From Labyrinthula sp. Ha (Eukaryota > Sar > Bigyra > Labyrinthulida > Labyrinthulaceae), in contig JAALGZ010000012.1 in the NCBI GenBank assembly GCA_015227615.1, forward strand, positions 1,178,001 through 1,242,000: a DNA stretch of 64,000 nucleotides, given 5' to 3'. Positions 10,401 through 24,084 of the stretch are shown here, in pieces; the stretch's first letter is position 1; each line of letters starts with the position of its first letter. The notes below the pieces were generated by a model. It saw only the letters and a program-made list of their open reading frames with translations. It was not told where the DNA came from and made no database searches. Made by a program: the position numbers and the translations under genes.

Positions 10401-13400
10401 TAACCAACAAATAAGCTATCTTGGCAAATAAGAAACTTAATATCATGTCAAGATCTGAAAATGATATCATACCTATGCACTTCACTCTAAAAACCTAAGA
10501 ACAGATACTAATATGATAAGTACTTACTAGAAAACCATTTCCATATGAGAAAGCGAAACAAACATTGAGCTGTTGCGCACTAAGCTAAATATAGTACTTT
10601 ATAAAATGGGTTTTGCGGAAAGTGTATTTAAAATATAAAGAGTAAAGTTGGAGGTTGACAACAGTGAACCCGTAATTGGTTTATTGCTTGGAGTTCTAGT
10701 AAAGTTTGTATTTACCTCGACTGGTATTTTTGGTCTGGGTCTGTGGTTATTTACATAAGAGTTCCACACATCTTATTATTATGTTGAAATCTATATGAAC
10801 TATTCTTCTCTTTCAAGAATCTTATAATTAAATTCCTTGGAAGGACAATATATATATGCTAATCGTTTATATCCCACTTATAGACTATGAATTCAGCAAC
10901 TAGTATGTAATAGCTCGCTAACTTATTTTTAATTTATTCATTTACAAAAACAAATGTGCATCTGCTATTATATCTAAGAATATGTTACTTAATCAGTTTC
11001 ATGGAGAAATCTGGCTGACCACGTTACTAAATACTACCCATTAACTTTTAAACATAATCGTAAAACGAAATTCTTTGGCTTCATGCACCTTGAGTTGCTT
11101 TTCAAGCTATTAATTTGCAACAATTTCATTATCTTCACACCGATACTTTTCGCTTTTTATTCAATATAATTTTTAGTTCTAAAGTTTTCACGACTTCTTT
11201 GATCATTCTTCTGAGTGTAATATTGATTTTATCAAACTCAGTAAGGCTCCTGACGAGATTTTTGTCATTACCACTTATTTATTGACTTTTATCTTATTGG
11301 TTCTCTTCTATTCTCTTTCCACAAATTGCATGTACCTGGTTGATGCCAAGTTGCATTTTTTTCATAACTTTTCATCATATGTCTTAATTACAACTTCTAT
11401 GTAACCCTCTATAATAATTCAAAGAGCGTATATTGGTTAACTGAAAGATATCAAACTTAGTGTATTGATGTTTTTTCACTGACCTCGTTCCCTAAACAGA
11501 CTGTAGTTTTCTCAGTATGGAATTAGTATTACTTAAACTATTGTACAAAATTGTATTACCGTCGATACAAATTTAGAACACAACTGCTTTGTTTTCTGAC
11601 AATATTGAGTTGAATAACAGTAACTTTGCCACTAAGATGCATATACCAAATTATTTAAATCTTAAATATAGATTTAAGTACCAATTGAAATTAATTTAAT
11701 GTATTTATTGCCTTCGAGGACACCTAGAAAAACTTGAGGATCATTTTCTGAAGAGCTACATTAACTGAAAGTATCTTTTTTAAAGTCACCATTTATATGT
11801 GTTTGAAGGATATTTAGTTGCTAAATTTTCTTATTATGTAAGGTTGATAGCATTATAGGTGTCCTTATTGTTATTATCTTGTTGGTTATTAATATGTTTA
11901 CACCTTCCTCTATCTTCTTTTTTTACTATAAGCATTAAAACATAAATTGTAAATTTTATCCTTGACAACATTTTCTATCTTCTTTTTTGGCTCAAGAAAT
12001 AATTTGTTTTCTTACTGTTATTCAAAAAAGTTTCTTCGTTGTATTTTACCTGCAGATATATATTCCCTCTTATATTTAGATCATTCGCATATACGTTTGG
12101 CTGCTTCTCTTTCTTTTTTTTTTGAAATAACTACTTTACGCTATTTATAACTTTCTTCCCATTTAATATTCTTAATATACGGTTATACAATGATCCAAAC
12201 TCGTAAATCATTTCAACTGCTTTGTAGTTTCTGGTTTACTTGACTAGTTTCTAGAAATCGGGTAAGGTTTTTCTGTCAGAGTTAATTTTTTGGTATTAAA
12301 AATTCTGGAAAGTTCATATTTTTCAATTTTGATTCCAATAAGTTTTTATATTTTAGTAGTGGAATTTTATTGATCTTACTTTTTAGCTATTGAGATTTTC
12401 TTTACTCTTATTTTTCGTTGCTTTGGGTGGTTTAAATAATTCTACGTTTCGTCTAACTCTTTATATATCCTTGGTTGCCAAAAACATTCTGATTATATTA
12501 AGTAACAGTTTCACGCAAGACACGCTCTGAACTTTTCAAGCACATATCGATTCTATTTTCTTATCGGTACTATATTGTCTATTTTTGTATCTATATATCG
12601 TGCCTTTTATCATAATATCAAATTACATCTTGTCTTTAGCCAATCTTTGAAACGTAACCTACCCGGTAATTTTTTCTAATTGATTCATTGTCGACCTTTT
12701 CAGTTTCCTATAATATTTTACTGCAAATGACTAGTATTAATTTCTTAGTTTTGTTTGGTGGCTGAATACCTTATTCAACACATGCTTATACCTATCATCT
12801 TTTCTACGACTCCATTATGCTATTATGTTCATTTAACAAATTATATGGTCTAAGCACTTTGTTTTCTAAAAGAAAAATTAATATCTTTCTGTTCTTTAAC
12901 TTTATAATCTGGTTCAATACAATAATCTTATGCTTGCCTCTAATTATCATTCTGTTGGTTCCATCACATGTACAATAATTCTAGATTTTGCTTATTATTG
13001 TTGATGACTCTGTACAAAGCTATATCCTGGAATTTAGTTACCATTAAAACAAATTTATTATGTTGTCTGACTCAGGTCTTTTTGGTACTCTAAAATCCCT
13101 GCATCTTTTTTTTTGTAAAACCCTTCTTGTTGGTACTTCTTTTGTTTTAGTTATTAGCGCTCAAGAACCTTATCGTTTTGCACATACTCCACACGCTTCG
13201 AGATAATTCCATTCATTTGGCTCTATTTCACAGGGTCCCAGAGCTTAGAGATAAAGTTGTTTAACTTATTAGCCAAAATTTTCCGGTCATTGAAGTACAT
13301 GTCAATCCGTACCTCTGATTATTTTACATTTCAATGTTCTGTTCTTATTTCAATTTATTTATTATTTTTCCTGTAAATATAAACCGCTGCCTTTTATTTC

Positions 13401-13649
13401 CAATTACTCTCCATTAACTATTCCTTGAAAACCTTCATATTTGAATACTTTGTCTCTTAATAGTTTCTAGATAATTTTATGTTTTCTTTTAAACTTTTTA
13501 GTTTTTGTTTTAATGATTTTCTTCCAGTTTCAACAGCTATATTAACCCTTTAAGAGGGATTCATTATAGTAATAGGTCCATGTGCATATATTACTCAGGG
13601 TTCTATCTTTCCCATATTCCCTTTATACAACAGCTTCTCTGTTGATTGG
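7432..13649. other. Gene desert between the two P4H copies
   Basis: More than 6 kb without a gene I can support. Short open frames at 7840-8124, 8533-8724, 9685-9891 and 11962-12150 have no recognisable motif and no coding look. From about 11.1 kb onward the plus strand becomes visibly T-rich, as it would if purine-rich coding sequence had once lain on the minus strand. No tandem repeat or terminal repeat is seen. Confidence 0.5.
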
Positions 13650-14560
13650 GAGAGACTAGACATTCATAAGTCTCTTAATACCTTGGATAATCCTTACCTT
13701 TCTATTTTTTTCGTATATTTTGCTTGTTTTAGTATATATTGTTCTTCATCTTCCTAGACTAAATAGGTCAATCATATCCGACTCATTGCTATATGTTCTC
13801 CTTTTATCTTATCTCTGTAGTATAAATAAACCGTAGCTGCTACAAATATCTTCTATTTCATTTTGTTTTACTTTGCTTGAGAATTTTTGCGATGTTCTTA
13901 TGTTTCATCTTAGGTTTATCACATTCGTCATCATTGCTTACATTTTTGCAGAAAATTATACATTTTAATATTAGACGGTGAGCTCTTATGAGTTCTCTGA
14001 CTTGATGAGAATAGTAATTTATCTTGCAGGTTTTATATTTCTACAACCTCTACAACCCCTTCCCTGATAATATTCTTTTTAACTCTTACGAAATAGTGGT
14101 CTTTTTTGTCGAAGATATTAATAATGTGAAGAAGCTTCTTAAACACCCTTTCATAACAATAAAACTCATACCTGCCCTTTGTTACTATTAGGAGAATATT
14201 TGCTCTGACAACAAATACCACTTCTGACAGACGGCTTATTTTAACAACATCATCCATCTCACCATCATTACTGATGTATTTTCTTAGGTATCTGTCAAAA
14301 TTTAATATTTTTCCTGCTCTATTCAAGCCAAAAGATTTTTTCATTACCCCCAATCTTCTTCGTCCTATTTCTCTATTATCCACCTACATAAAATTTACTG
14401 CTGCCTCCAAACCAGATATGCTCCACCATTAGTTCCCAACCTTTTCATTATCCTACTTTCTGTTCTTGCCAATGTAATGAGTAAGACTTTATTGTTTTTA
14501 CTTTCAGCTGTTGGAAGTATTATCTATCCTCATATTGTGTCTTTGTATTTGCATTCTTAA
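13650..14560 (-). pseudogene. Decayed coding-like stretch, family unknown
   Basis: The minus strand holds several open stretches with protein-like composition (charged, Lys/Arg/Asp/Glu-rich with alternating hydrophobics), the longest at 14033-14383 (116 codons, starting MDNREIGRRRLG). They are broken in many places, and I cannot assign a family. The surrounding T-rich plus strand from about 11.1 to 14.9 kb suggests a larger fossil of several kb. It may be an old mobile or virus-derived element, or a dead host gene. Broken and old; no terminal repeats found. Confidence 0.3.
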
Positions 14561-15139
14561 TCATCTATAGTCGTCTAAAAGAATATTTCGATGAATATGG
14601 TTTAGGTTCTTAAATTTTATGCTTCATGCTCCTGCTCTCTGTTACAAAGTTTCATAGTTTGTGTTTTATCACTTGTTCTTTGCTTTTCTAGTGTTCGCCG
14701 AATATGTTCATATGCGTATCACTAAATTAGCTCTTTCGCTAATCCTATCAATTAACTACGTTTACTGCATAAATGTGCTGTACGGTCTATCTAGATTTCA
14801 ATTATCAATTATTCTCTATCTGGCTCATGCATGTTCATAACAGTTTCAAAATCAGCTGAGCACATACTTGAGGGTTCTCTGCTGAGAAACTTGCCTTATT
14901 AGTTATTACTCTTAAACCCAAATTATTCCTCTTCGGTGAGTTACCCTTGAGTGTAAGCTGCTGTATTGTTTTTCTCGAGAAACAATTTTCTGCTTGTTTG
15001 TCTTAGGTTAATAAGACAGGATCGTCCTTTCTGCTTAGTCTAAATACTACAATTTTCCAAAGAATACGAAACTGAATTCGGGGCTCACACTCAAAAGGCT
15101 TTGTAAATAATAAAAATAATAATTTAAAATATATATAAT
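14561..15139. other. Intergenic, no gene seen
   Basis: T-rich sequence between the decayed stretch and the stop codon of P4H-2. Nothing further is recognised. Confidence 0.5.
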
Positions 15140-16919
15140 TCACTCTAACACCTTAAAGAAAACTGCTTTCCCGTCATCCTCCCTCCTGGTAATGTACTCT
15201 GCGAATACTCTACTGTAATTTCCGTCCCCATTTTTCCTTCTGACCGCAAAACGATGGCCCTCATAAGTCTCCATGGGCGTGAAACTATTTACATCTAGAT
15301 CCATTATAAAACTCATTTCTTCCTCTCCTTCATCCCAGAATATTCCCACAGGCTCACCTAAGTCATTAAGCATATTCAGCTTTATAACACCAAAATTGTC
15401 TACCCTAGTCTGTTGGGATTCATCATCCGCTTCTGACTTCTCTGGCTTTGGTCTATTCCAAAGCCAAACATTGGCAGACCATTTAATCACGTTTCCAGTA
15501 ACTGGGCAACCTCCATGTAAACTCATTTCCTCCAAATTTCCTACAGGGCCTTGAGAGTAAAATAGAACTGCAGAACCTGCAACTGGTCTAACCTTCAACG
15601 CAGTGCTGTTCTGGGAACAGAGCCATTTCGCTTCATTATTATTCATAGTAAACCTAACTTTTTCATTTCCCTTATTCATCAAGGTTTCATTTACATCATA
15701 TCCGGCATGAGTTGTGCTTAAGGGAAACACAGTTGCTCCACCTCCGTCATCAGGTAACGTGGTTAGGTATAGGAACACTGTTGCGAATCTGTTTGTGCCG
15801 TTATTAATTGTCGGATCGTGTCCATCATAGTCCTCTGCGGTAAACCAGTCAACATGAGGTTTATACCACTCACCACCATTTACATCCTTAACATGCCTAT
15901 AGCGAAGAACTTGTACATCATCTGCGACATTGGGATCATAGGGCACAGAAAGAAGATCAAAAGATCTCCTGTGCACCTTCTTAGCGGCCCAGCTTTCCCA
16001 ATCCCAAGAAGTGTAGCTGGTTCTTGTAGTGTCATGCCTTCTTGCAAAACCAACTTCACTTCTTTGAACTCGTTCTCTATTGTCAAAAAAGAGCTATAGC
16101 TTTACCTGTTGAAATCTATAATTTTTTCTATCTCATCCTGATGGATAAAGTTCTCTACACGAAAAACTCTAGGATCTTTTGAAAGTTGAACCAGCTTTAC
16201 ATCTTTCTTATCAGAAATTGTTTCTGGGTAGATGACTGAACCAACTTCTCCAAGTGGATACAGAAACATGACTCCTTGTGGCACAATGTATGTTCTTGAG
16301 GAATTTACTAAGTTTATTGAAAAGGTAAAGTGATACCTATTCCATTGAAAGAATAGATCCTTCTTCCTCCATGAGAAAATAACTTTGCTCCTTCTAGCGG
16401 GTTGCATTGAACTTCAGATATCTCCTTCTTGTCTTTAGAAAGCTGCAGGCAGAAATTTTCAATGACGTCATTAAGACTGTTATACTCTGAAGAGACTACG
16501 TGATAATCTTCAGAAGCTCCATCTCCATTAAAATGAACACTGAAATGCACCGGAGTATCAGGTAATATGGTAGGAGAGAGTTTTTGATCTGGTGATACTC
16601 CACGTTCAGGTGAGTTCACTTCTTCATAGTATTCAAACCTTTGCTCATAAAGTGAGTTGGGACCAGAATTTCCTTCGTTCGCCAAAGTTGAGGTTAATGA
16701 CCTGAAAAATGTCGAATCAATATATAAAGAAGAGGAAAGCACAATAGTTATGGGAACAAGTAGCCATAGCAGGATATTAAATAAATTGGTATCCAAAAGG
16801 GAGGTCTTGTTGTTTTTGGTTGTTTCGGAACTTCTTGAGTATATTACCTTTAAGGATTCCATGGCTGACGACCATATGTTCTTTCGGCTATCTAGTTTCT
16901 TAGTTTTATCTTTGGACAT
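15140..16919 (-). CDS. Membrane-anchored prolyl 4-hydroxylase, copy 2 (P4H-2)
   Basis: Exons 16919-16337, 16307-16106 and 16076-15140 encode 573 residues, the same length and phase as P4H-1, with 29-bp introns at 16308-16336 and 16077-16105. The N-terminal tail is basic here (MSKDKTKKLDSRKN) where P4H-1 is acidic, but the membrane helix again falls at about residues 46-66. The dioxygenase ligands are kept: PHVDWF (H336, D338), SLHGGCP (H449) and VIKWSANVW (K460). The C-terminal VHL-like module is present (FWDEGEEE, TYEGHRFAV). Roughly three quarters of the residues in the catalytic exon match P4H-1 by eye. Exon 2 and the end of exon 1 are almost identical in DNA, which points to gene conversion. 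Both copies look intact, so both are probably active, perhaps with different substrates or locations (inference). Confidence 0.88.
16048..16633. repeat. Near-identical tract shared with P4H-1 (partner 6560-7145)
   Basis: Partner of the tract in P4H-1, at a constant offset of 9,488 bp. Even the two introns match at every base I compared, although introns normally drift fastest. Confidence 0.85.
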
Positions 16920-19900
16920 ATTCTAGTCAGCTTATGATTCCAGAACGCTCGGCATAGAGAAATGTACTTCCATAAAAGATCAGCTCACAACTTCAGTAAT
17001 GTACCCCTATGATTTCTGTTTGCATAGCACAACGAAACAACAACTCAAATATTCCCAGTGGAATATGAGCAGGGATCCCAGTCGGGAATCTAGAAATGAG
17101 ACATTGGTTGAATTCCCGACAAAAAAGTCTCGGCCGCTGCAACTGAATACGATTTTCCAGGAAATAAAAACGTTTAACGAGACAGCCAGAATTTCTCGCT
17201 AAGGATTGTAACTAAAAATCTCTCAGATGAGATTATCAGAGAGAGAATTTCGTGATTACAAGTAAGAAAGATTTTGGTCCAAGGGTTCAACAAAAATATG
17301 AATGTGAATTTTGCAAGAAACCTATCTCTGAGGAGGCCGAGTTGCACATTTGCCAACAGGATATATTTTATCAATGAGTGTTCATATGTAACATAGGAAA
17401 TGTTTTCACTTGAAAATATTTTTATTTCTTCCATGCAGAGAGTTGACATTTTCCCAAAAGCCATCACACGTATCTCGAGGGTATTCTTTATCAGGAATCT
17501 ATCTTTCTCTCTATAGATATCGAGCAAAATATGACCAATCCTAGCTATTCGACCATCCCTTAAAACACATAACTAAGTCTAAGAATTTTCTATATTTCCC
17601 CGTTGCAAGTTCCTAGTTTTTTTTGCCCCGACGGAACAGGTTAGGTACTATAGTTTTCTAAGAATGAAGGCTAGGTTAAGCTCGATGGTTGTCTGCTTAA
17701 ATCATCTACTAGACAATACAATAACTTTAGAAAGTTTTCCTTTGAACCTGTTCAGTATGAACTTAAGTAATAATATTTTTGCGCATACTGAAAGCAAACC
17801 ATTGGTGGTCTCAACCTAGACAAATACTAAAAGAACGATGGTATAGCAAATATTCTCTAAGCCTTTCTCCTCTAAGGGAGCAACACAACCTCGCGTAACA
17901 TTCAGGGTTAAACGCTATCTAGTTTTTATTATGTAGTCTGAAGTTTCTGTTTTAGTAAAGCTATTGGTGACATCTATCAACCCAACTTCCAGGTCTATTT
18001 ATGATTATTTGGCTCTAAAATTTCACAAATCTGGCCCAACGTTGCATTGAATACGATTTTAACTCAGCCTCAGATGTTTTCACATGTTTGTAATTGCTCC
18101 ACTCTTGAAATATATGCATATTTGAATATGCTTATTATTGTAAGATCCAACGTTATGCGGCTCAACGCATAAATGATAAAATCAAACGGAGCAAATTTAA
18201 TTTTAGCATCTCTTGCTTTGATTGCCCTTCAAGAGATAAAAGAGTAAGAAGACAGTTTTTACTGATTACAATTATTTTTTAGTAACTAGAAGCATTGCAC
18301 TTTCTTTACATAGCTTTATGTGTCTATGTTCAGGATCAGCTAATACACTTGTAAAGATTCCTAACTATGTTCTAAATGTACACAATATTGGATACTACTT
18401 TCTATTACCTAGTGCCCACCGTCTCAATTAAGGCATAAAATGTAAACAATAGCAAATCTCCAAATTTTGCATCGACCGCAAGGAGAACTTCCACAACATG
18501 AAACAAAACAAATACTATTTCAGTGAAAGTGGAGCTTATGCTAAGAATTATAGGACAGAGAACAAACTTTGAAGTGAAAACCTTGAGCTTTTTCTGCAAC
18601 TAGTGTCCTGTATCAAGTGATCGCCAAGAAATATAAGTTAATATAGATCAGTAACAGCCTTAAAAATCAACTAAAATATATTTTAAGCGCAATTAAAACT
18701 TATAAACTCACCTTGAATATAGTAATGTTTATCATGATTCGAACCCAAGACTCTTTGAGAGGAAAAGTTAAATCAACTTTTATTAAAATCACTCAGTTTA
18801 GATGTTCCTTTTTTTTGTCTGGAGCTACTTCATTCTTTAATTTCAGAAGCCTATTTTATGGGTTAATTATATCTGCATCCCCTTGGTTTGCTTCTTTAAA
18901 TTCACCAAACTTTGCAGTTCTTGGATCCATAGTTCGGGGGCTTTGATTCTTACCAGCTTCAAATTCTGGGAACTAAAAATACTACAGAACAGTTTACTAG
19001 CTTATGAATAGGCATCTATAAGCAACACAATTTTATATTTTATCCTATATTTTTAATAACTGCATGAATCCCTTCTATCCATTTAGTATCATAATAAGGT
19101 ATAATATTGATACTTCACTTTTCTTAAAAAATACATAGCGAATAGCGCAATATCGATTGAATGAGGTCTAAAAACTTAAGAAAGGCTTATATGATGGCAT
19201 TGACGCTTTATCATATCCATTAACATATGCAAAATATTGCCAAGTATTTCATCTTTAAAGGGGAAACTTGGAATAAATGACATTATCGGGCCAAGATATT
19301 GAAGCAGCAACACCGATAAAGAGGGAATTGAAGAATAATAACAAAGAAAATATGACTGTAATATCAACATAGTGGTTCAGATTGAGGGGTATTACATATT
19401 CTAAACTTAAAATGAACTCAAGTCAATATTGCTTTCCCCAGGTTATTTCGAACTACAGTACACTTTATTTATGAAATAATTTGCCTCTTTTAACAAATAC
19501 TTCTTATACTCATTTACATCTATTATTATCTTCATTTTATTATGAACATATTCGTTTATTTGAATGTTGTATTCTAATGTATTACTTTGCTTTTGTCATC
19601 GCTGATTATTTTTATTATTGGAAATTGTTTCTTCAATACCAAAAGGAGGTATGTGTCATTGGCATCAAAAATATCAATCACATTGAACGATCTTATCTCT
19701 GATTCTTTTTTAACTTTGCAAGCAAAATATCGATGTCAAAATAATTTTGCACTACAAGGAAATAAAATGGTCGGTAATATAATGACAGATTTCTTGAGCA
19801 GATTTGTGTCAATTAACATATGCAGCAGAAACAAAGTAATTAAGAAACTGTATTTAATGCCTGAAGAACTTCAAATATCAAAATATCTTCTAGTACCCCA

Positions 19901-22900
19901 AAACATACGAATGAGACATCTGCGATGTATTTCAAATCTACATAAAAATAGGATGATACATAGTAGCATCAATGTTCAATAATAGTATGAAACATAGCTA
20001 GTCATGTGTGCAGTAGAAAAATCAAAATACCAAAGAATGTGATATTACCAGAACAAGAAAAAACGATAGTATTTGAGTTTACTATGAAAAGTTTAATTGA
20101 ACAAATGGCACCTCTCGGATAATAAACATAGATTTTTACTATACTAAGTCTAGAAAATGTTAGTTGGCAAATACCCTCTCGCTACATATGGCTCGATTTG
20201 GGTTTTTATGATGAAATGAATTTGGACCCATAGCTACGCCAAAGACTATCTCATAGATTTACACTCAATTTGAAAATTCAAAAAAATATCTGATTATTCG
20301 CAAAATGTAGAGAGAACACGGCAAACAGAGGGATATAGGTAAGTATGAGCAAGAAAATAGGGATTCTAACATAAGTTCGATCAGCGTTAAAAATGTGGAT
20401 ATGTGTCTGTCTTTGGTATTAATTATTTTAACTTTTTTCCTAAATAAAAGTTTTATTCATAATAACCACCATTATATATAAGAAATGTTCACATTTTTTT
20501 AATATTTCTCTTATTTAAATTGCTCTTAAATACTATTTGTTTCAGTATATGTATTAACATGCCACAATGTACAAATAAAACGTGTCGATCTACTAGATTG
20601 AACCCCTCTTTCTACTTAATGAACTATTATTCTGTTTCTAATAACTAAGTTACATAGATTAATCATATTTACACCTCTTATTATAATGTTATTTGAAAGC
20701 ATTATGCTAATCTTGTTATGTAATTAGTTCTCATTCATATTTCCAGTTCTTATGAATTTGGTAATTAACATTCCAAATATAAGTTTATTACAAATTAGAG
20801 TTTTTTTTTATTAAGTTACTTAAATGGATACCATAGTCAGTATCTAATCTTCTAATATAAGATTTACCTATGCAAATAGTTTGTAGAGTACCGTAAAATT
20901 AGGCTTAATCCTAATGACATACGAGTCGAGGAGAAATTGTCAATATTAAGTATGAGGTTTGAGAGTTTAGGTATCAAATGGCTCTTATCTTAATATGTCA
21001 AGATTGTTATCCCATTCTACTATATTATACTGTCTGGTGATATTTCGTGTTCTAAGAAATGTATAAGGTTAAATGAATACAGTTTATTCAGCTCTAAGGG
21101 AAAATACTTGAACATAATATCCAGCCACTACAAACGCGGCTAAATTTAGAATTTCCTGGTATGTGAATTTATTTGATTCAACTTGTTTAAATAGTAATGT
21201 CCTAAGTTGGATTTTTGCTAGATGATAAGATATTGACGAGGCATAGCTATGCGTCTAGCGACGCTTAGAAAATGAAACTCTCAATAGAGTGTAGCATTAG
21301 ACTCTTTTAGCCTAAATTAGGAAGCTACCCAAAAATTCCCATCTTATAGTACATCCATTTAAGGAGAAGGGGCAAAATCATTGGTCATCCTATCAAGTTT
21401 TGCTTTAGCTTTCTGGTCTTATCTGAAGCTCAAAACGGTAGACATATATATTAAAAATTTTAAATTAACTGAAACACTATTAAAAATATAAAGTTAGGAT
21501 CATTTAGTTATTTTAATTGCTATTTTTGACGTAAAATATATAGGAGAGATACTTGAAGTCCATGATAAAGATTATTAAAAATACTATTTTCTTGGATTAA
21601 GAAATTGTTTGAGTGGAGCTAAGCATTGACCGGGGCTTGAAAATAACATAGGGGAATTAATTATTTAACTAGACGATTTCTTGATATCAAGAATAAGGAA
21701 ATAAAATAAGCTGAGCCCTTTTCAAATTCGAACAATTTTAATATATATTATGAGTTAAAGAATAAGCTGGGTGGAACATTCTACAAGTACTACATCACTT
21801 GTATTATGACAACACCACACTAGTAAAGATATTCAAGAGGATCAACATTTATTCCTGAAACAAATAATTTTTTATAAGAAAACTGAAGCTCACTCTCAAC
21901 ATATTATTACCTTAATTTATTGGGGATGGACGTAAATAAGAATCACGTGTTGCTAGTAGTCATTATCTTTGTATGTTTTCTAAATGTAGCATCACATATA
22001 CGAGTTTTTTCTAGAGTGTTATCATCCAACATTTTCATTGTTATGGTACAATAGAATATCTTAGCATTACAGTAACTTGAAGAAACAAATGTTGTCCCCC
22101 AAAAAGTTGTTAAACCATGTGCCAAGTGGGGTACTGGAATATTATGAGCTCATATTTTTTAGTATCTAGAGAGAGAAAACACAAAGCAGTTTTCAAATAA
22201 GATTTCAACGTCATTCTGTACAAATTAATTCAAAATTAGCAGCTTATGGCAAAATTCTAAATGTAAAAACTAGCTCTTGTTCATTATTAACAACTTACTT
22301 CAGAAGTTGAGGTAGTGCAATCTAGTTTTTAGTTGATGCTAATGTCGGAAAGGTAACATCAATAGCATTCTTTTACCTGGGTTTCTTATCATGCGCATCC
22401 CACTAGAGTACGTAAGACAACGCTACTCCAGTACTTATTGCCAAGATCATAGAATTCGCCATCAGGGAATTAATCATACTTCCTTACGTCTATTAATATA
22501 ATCTATGATAGACGTCCTTACTCCTATGAACACCCAGTTTAGAAGTAACTAGGCAGAATTATACTGAATAACTTAAGGAGTAAATGGTTCTAGAATTCCA
22601 TGCACAAAACAATTTCTTATAGCCCAAAACCAATTCATTTTGGTTAGGAAATAAATATCAAAATACCCGTTCACAGCGAAGTATCCTCTTCCGTTTTCTT
22701 TTTGCGTAATTTCATAAGAGGAACAGAACATTTCGTAAACAAATATCAGCGCTAACATCGTTACGAACAATTAAACTTTTTTTCTACTAGATAAACTCTG
22801 TGCCATTTAATTCTTTTAATATTTGCGAATTTTAGTACTCCTTAGTAAACCTCGGATTTGATAAAAATTATCAAATATTATATGATAATTGCCTTGATTA

Positions 22901-24084
22901 TAATTATGAACAAGAAAACTGATTGTTCATTTGTAACAAATGATTTAGATTTAACTCTGATTTCCAATAATAAATCAAGATGATTATGTCAATATTAATG
23001 ATTGTAAAAAAGAAAAGCATGGGCAAAAAGTTCATCGATAAATAATTAATCAAATCTAACCCTCAACGAAGAGAAACTCTCCTATAATATCTGGACTTAG
23101 ATACATAAAACCCTAGAATACGTAGAAGGGCTGTAGTTGTGAACTGTGAACTTTAAGTCAGTAAATCGAGTTCATAACCAGACTCTTTAAAGCCCCAAGT
23201 TTACAACAAAATGTTTTTACCTTAGTTTGTTAAGCTAACTCGTAGGTTGTTAACTGGCCCAGCCACTATAGCACAGGGGAAATTTGCACAATAACGAAGA
23301 AATGAGAAATGAAATAAAGAAAAGCGGGTTTACAACTGGAAAAACTCTAGGCCATCAAGCATTATATGTGTATACATCAATTGCATTACCATTCTTTGTA
23401 TTCATAGTCACCTCGACTTCGCAACTGCTTTGAAGCTGCACCTCGATTGATGAACCTCATTCTACAGGTTCTTGTCCATAAATACGTAGTAGCTCATACT
23501 GATAAAAGTTAGAAAAGCAGTTTACTTGTAACAAAGATAAGAATCAGAACTGTGGAATGCCGATAAAGTGCTTTCCTAGTTATAATCGATCTTCAGTCTT
23601 GAAAAAAGCACTTAAGTGGCTGCGAGAAAGCTACATATTTCTATGTATTTATAAATTGTATGTTCCATAAGTATTGAACTTCACGGGTAGCCCTATTATC
23701 AGCTGTAACGCATCAATACTCTTCTTCTTTAAGGTAGGCTATCTGAAAAGTCTCCTAGATGTTGAAAAGGCATCTAATCTAATATACATTTCTTTTGAAA
23801 TATACTCTCTTAGATTGATCCTAACACTGGCCGTACGATTGGACCCAATAAAATAAGAAAAGTTGTAGAGAATTGGATGTTGATGTTAAATGGATCTTTA
23901 TGATTCAGTACCTAGTAGAAGACTGGTAGTACTTGATTTCAACCAAAATAAATTGAAAACCTTGTTTTCTGATTCGGCAGGAATCATATTTAGTTGCTTG
24001 ATTACTATACAAAAAAAAGAGGAGTAGAGTGAAAAAGATAAGATTGTAAGAAACTTGAACCCAGTGTCATATTTGTGTGTTTTC
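16920..24084. other. Gene desert
   Basis: About 7 kb without a supportable gene. Open frames at 17174-17527(-), 18713-18946(+), 19587-19982(+) and others show no motif. A 9-bp inverted repeat lies at 17081-17120, upstream of P4H-2. A T-rich patch sits at about 19.4-19.6 kb. No RNA gene or repeat array is recognised. Confidence 0.5.
17081..17120. repeat. Inverted repeat upstream of P4H-2
   Basis: GTCGGGAAT at 17081-17089 and its exact complement ATTCCCGAC at 17112-17120, separated by 22 bp. It lies about 160-200 bp upstream of the P4H-2 start codon and is unusually GC-rich for this desert. It could be a factor-binding palindrome; chance is not excluded. Confidence 0.35.

Noticed and set aside
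18730-18760. GGTTCGAAT-like box on the minus strand, resembling a tRNA B box
   Set aside because: No paired T stem, no A box and no cloverleaf at the right distance.
19481-19982. Overlapping open frames of 73 and 131 codons
   Set aside because: No conserved motif, erratic composition, and neither looks like a domain of any family I know.
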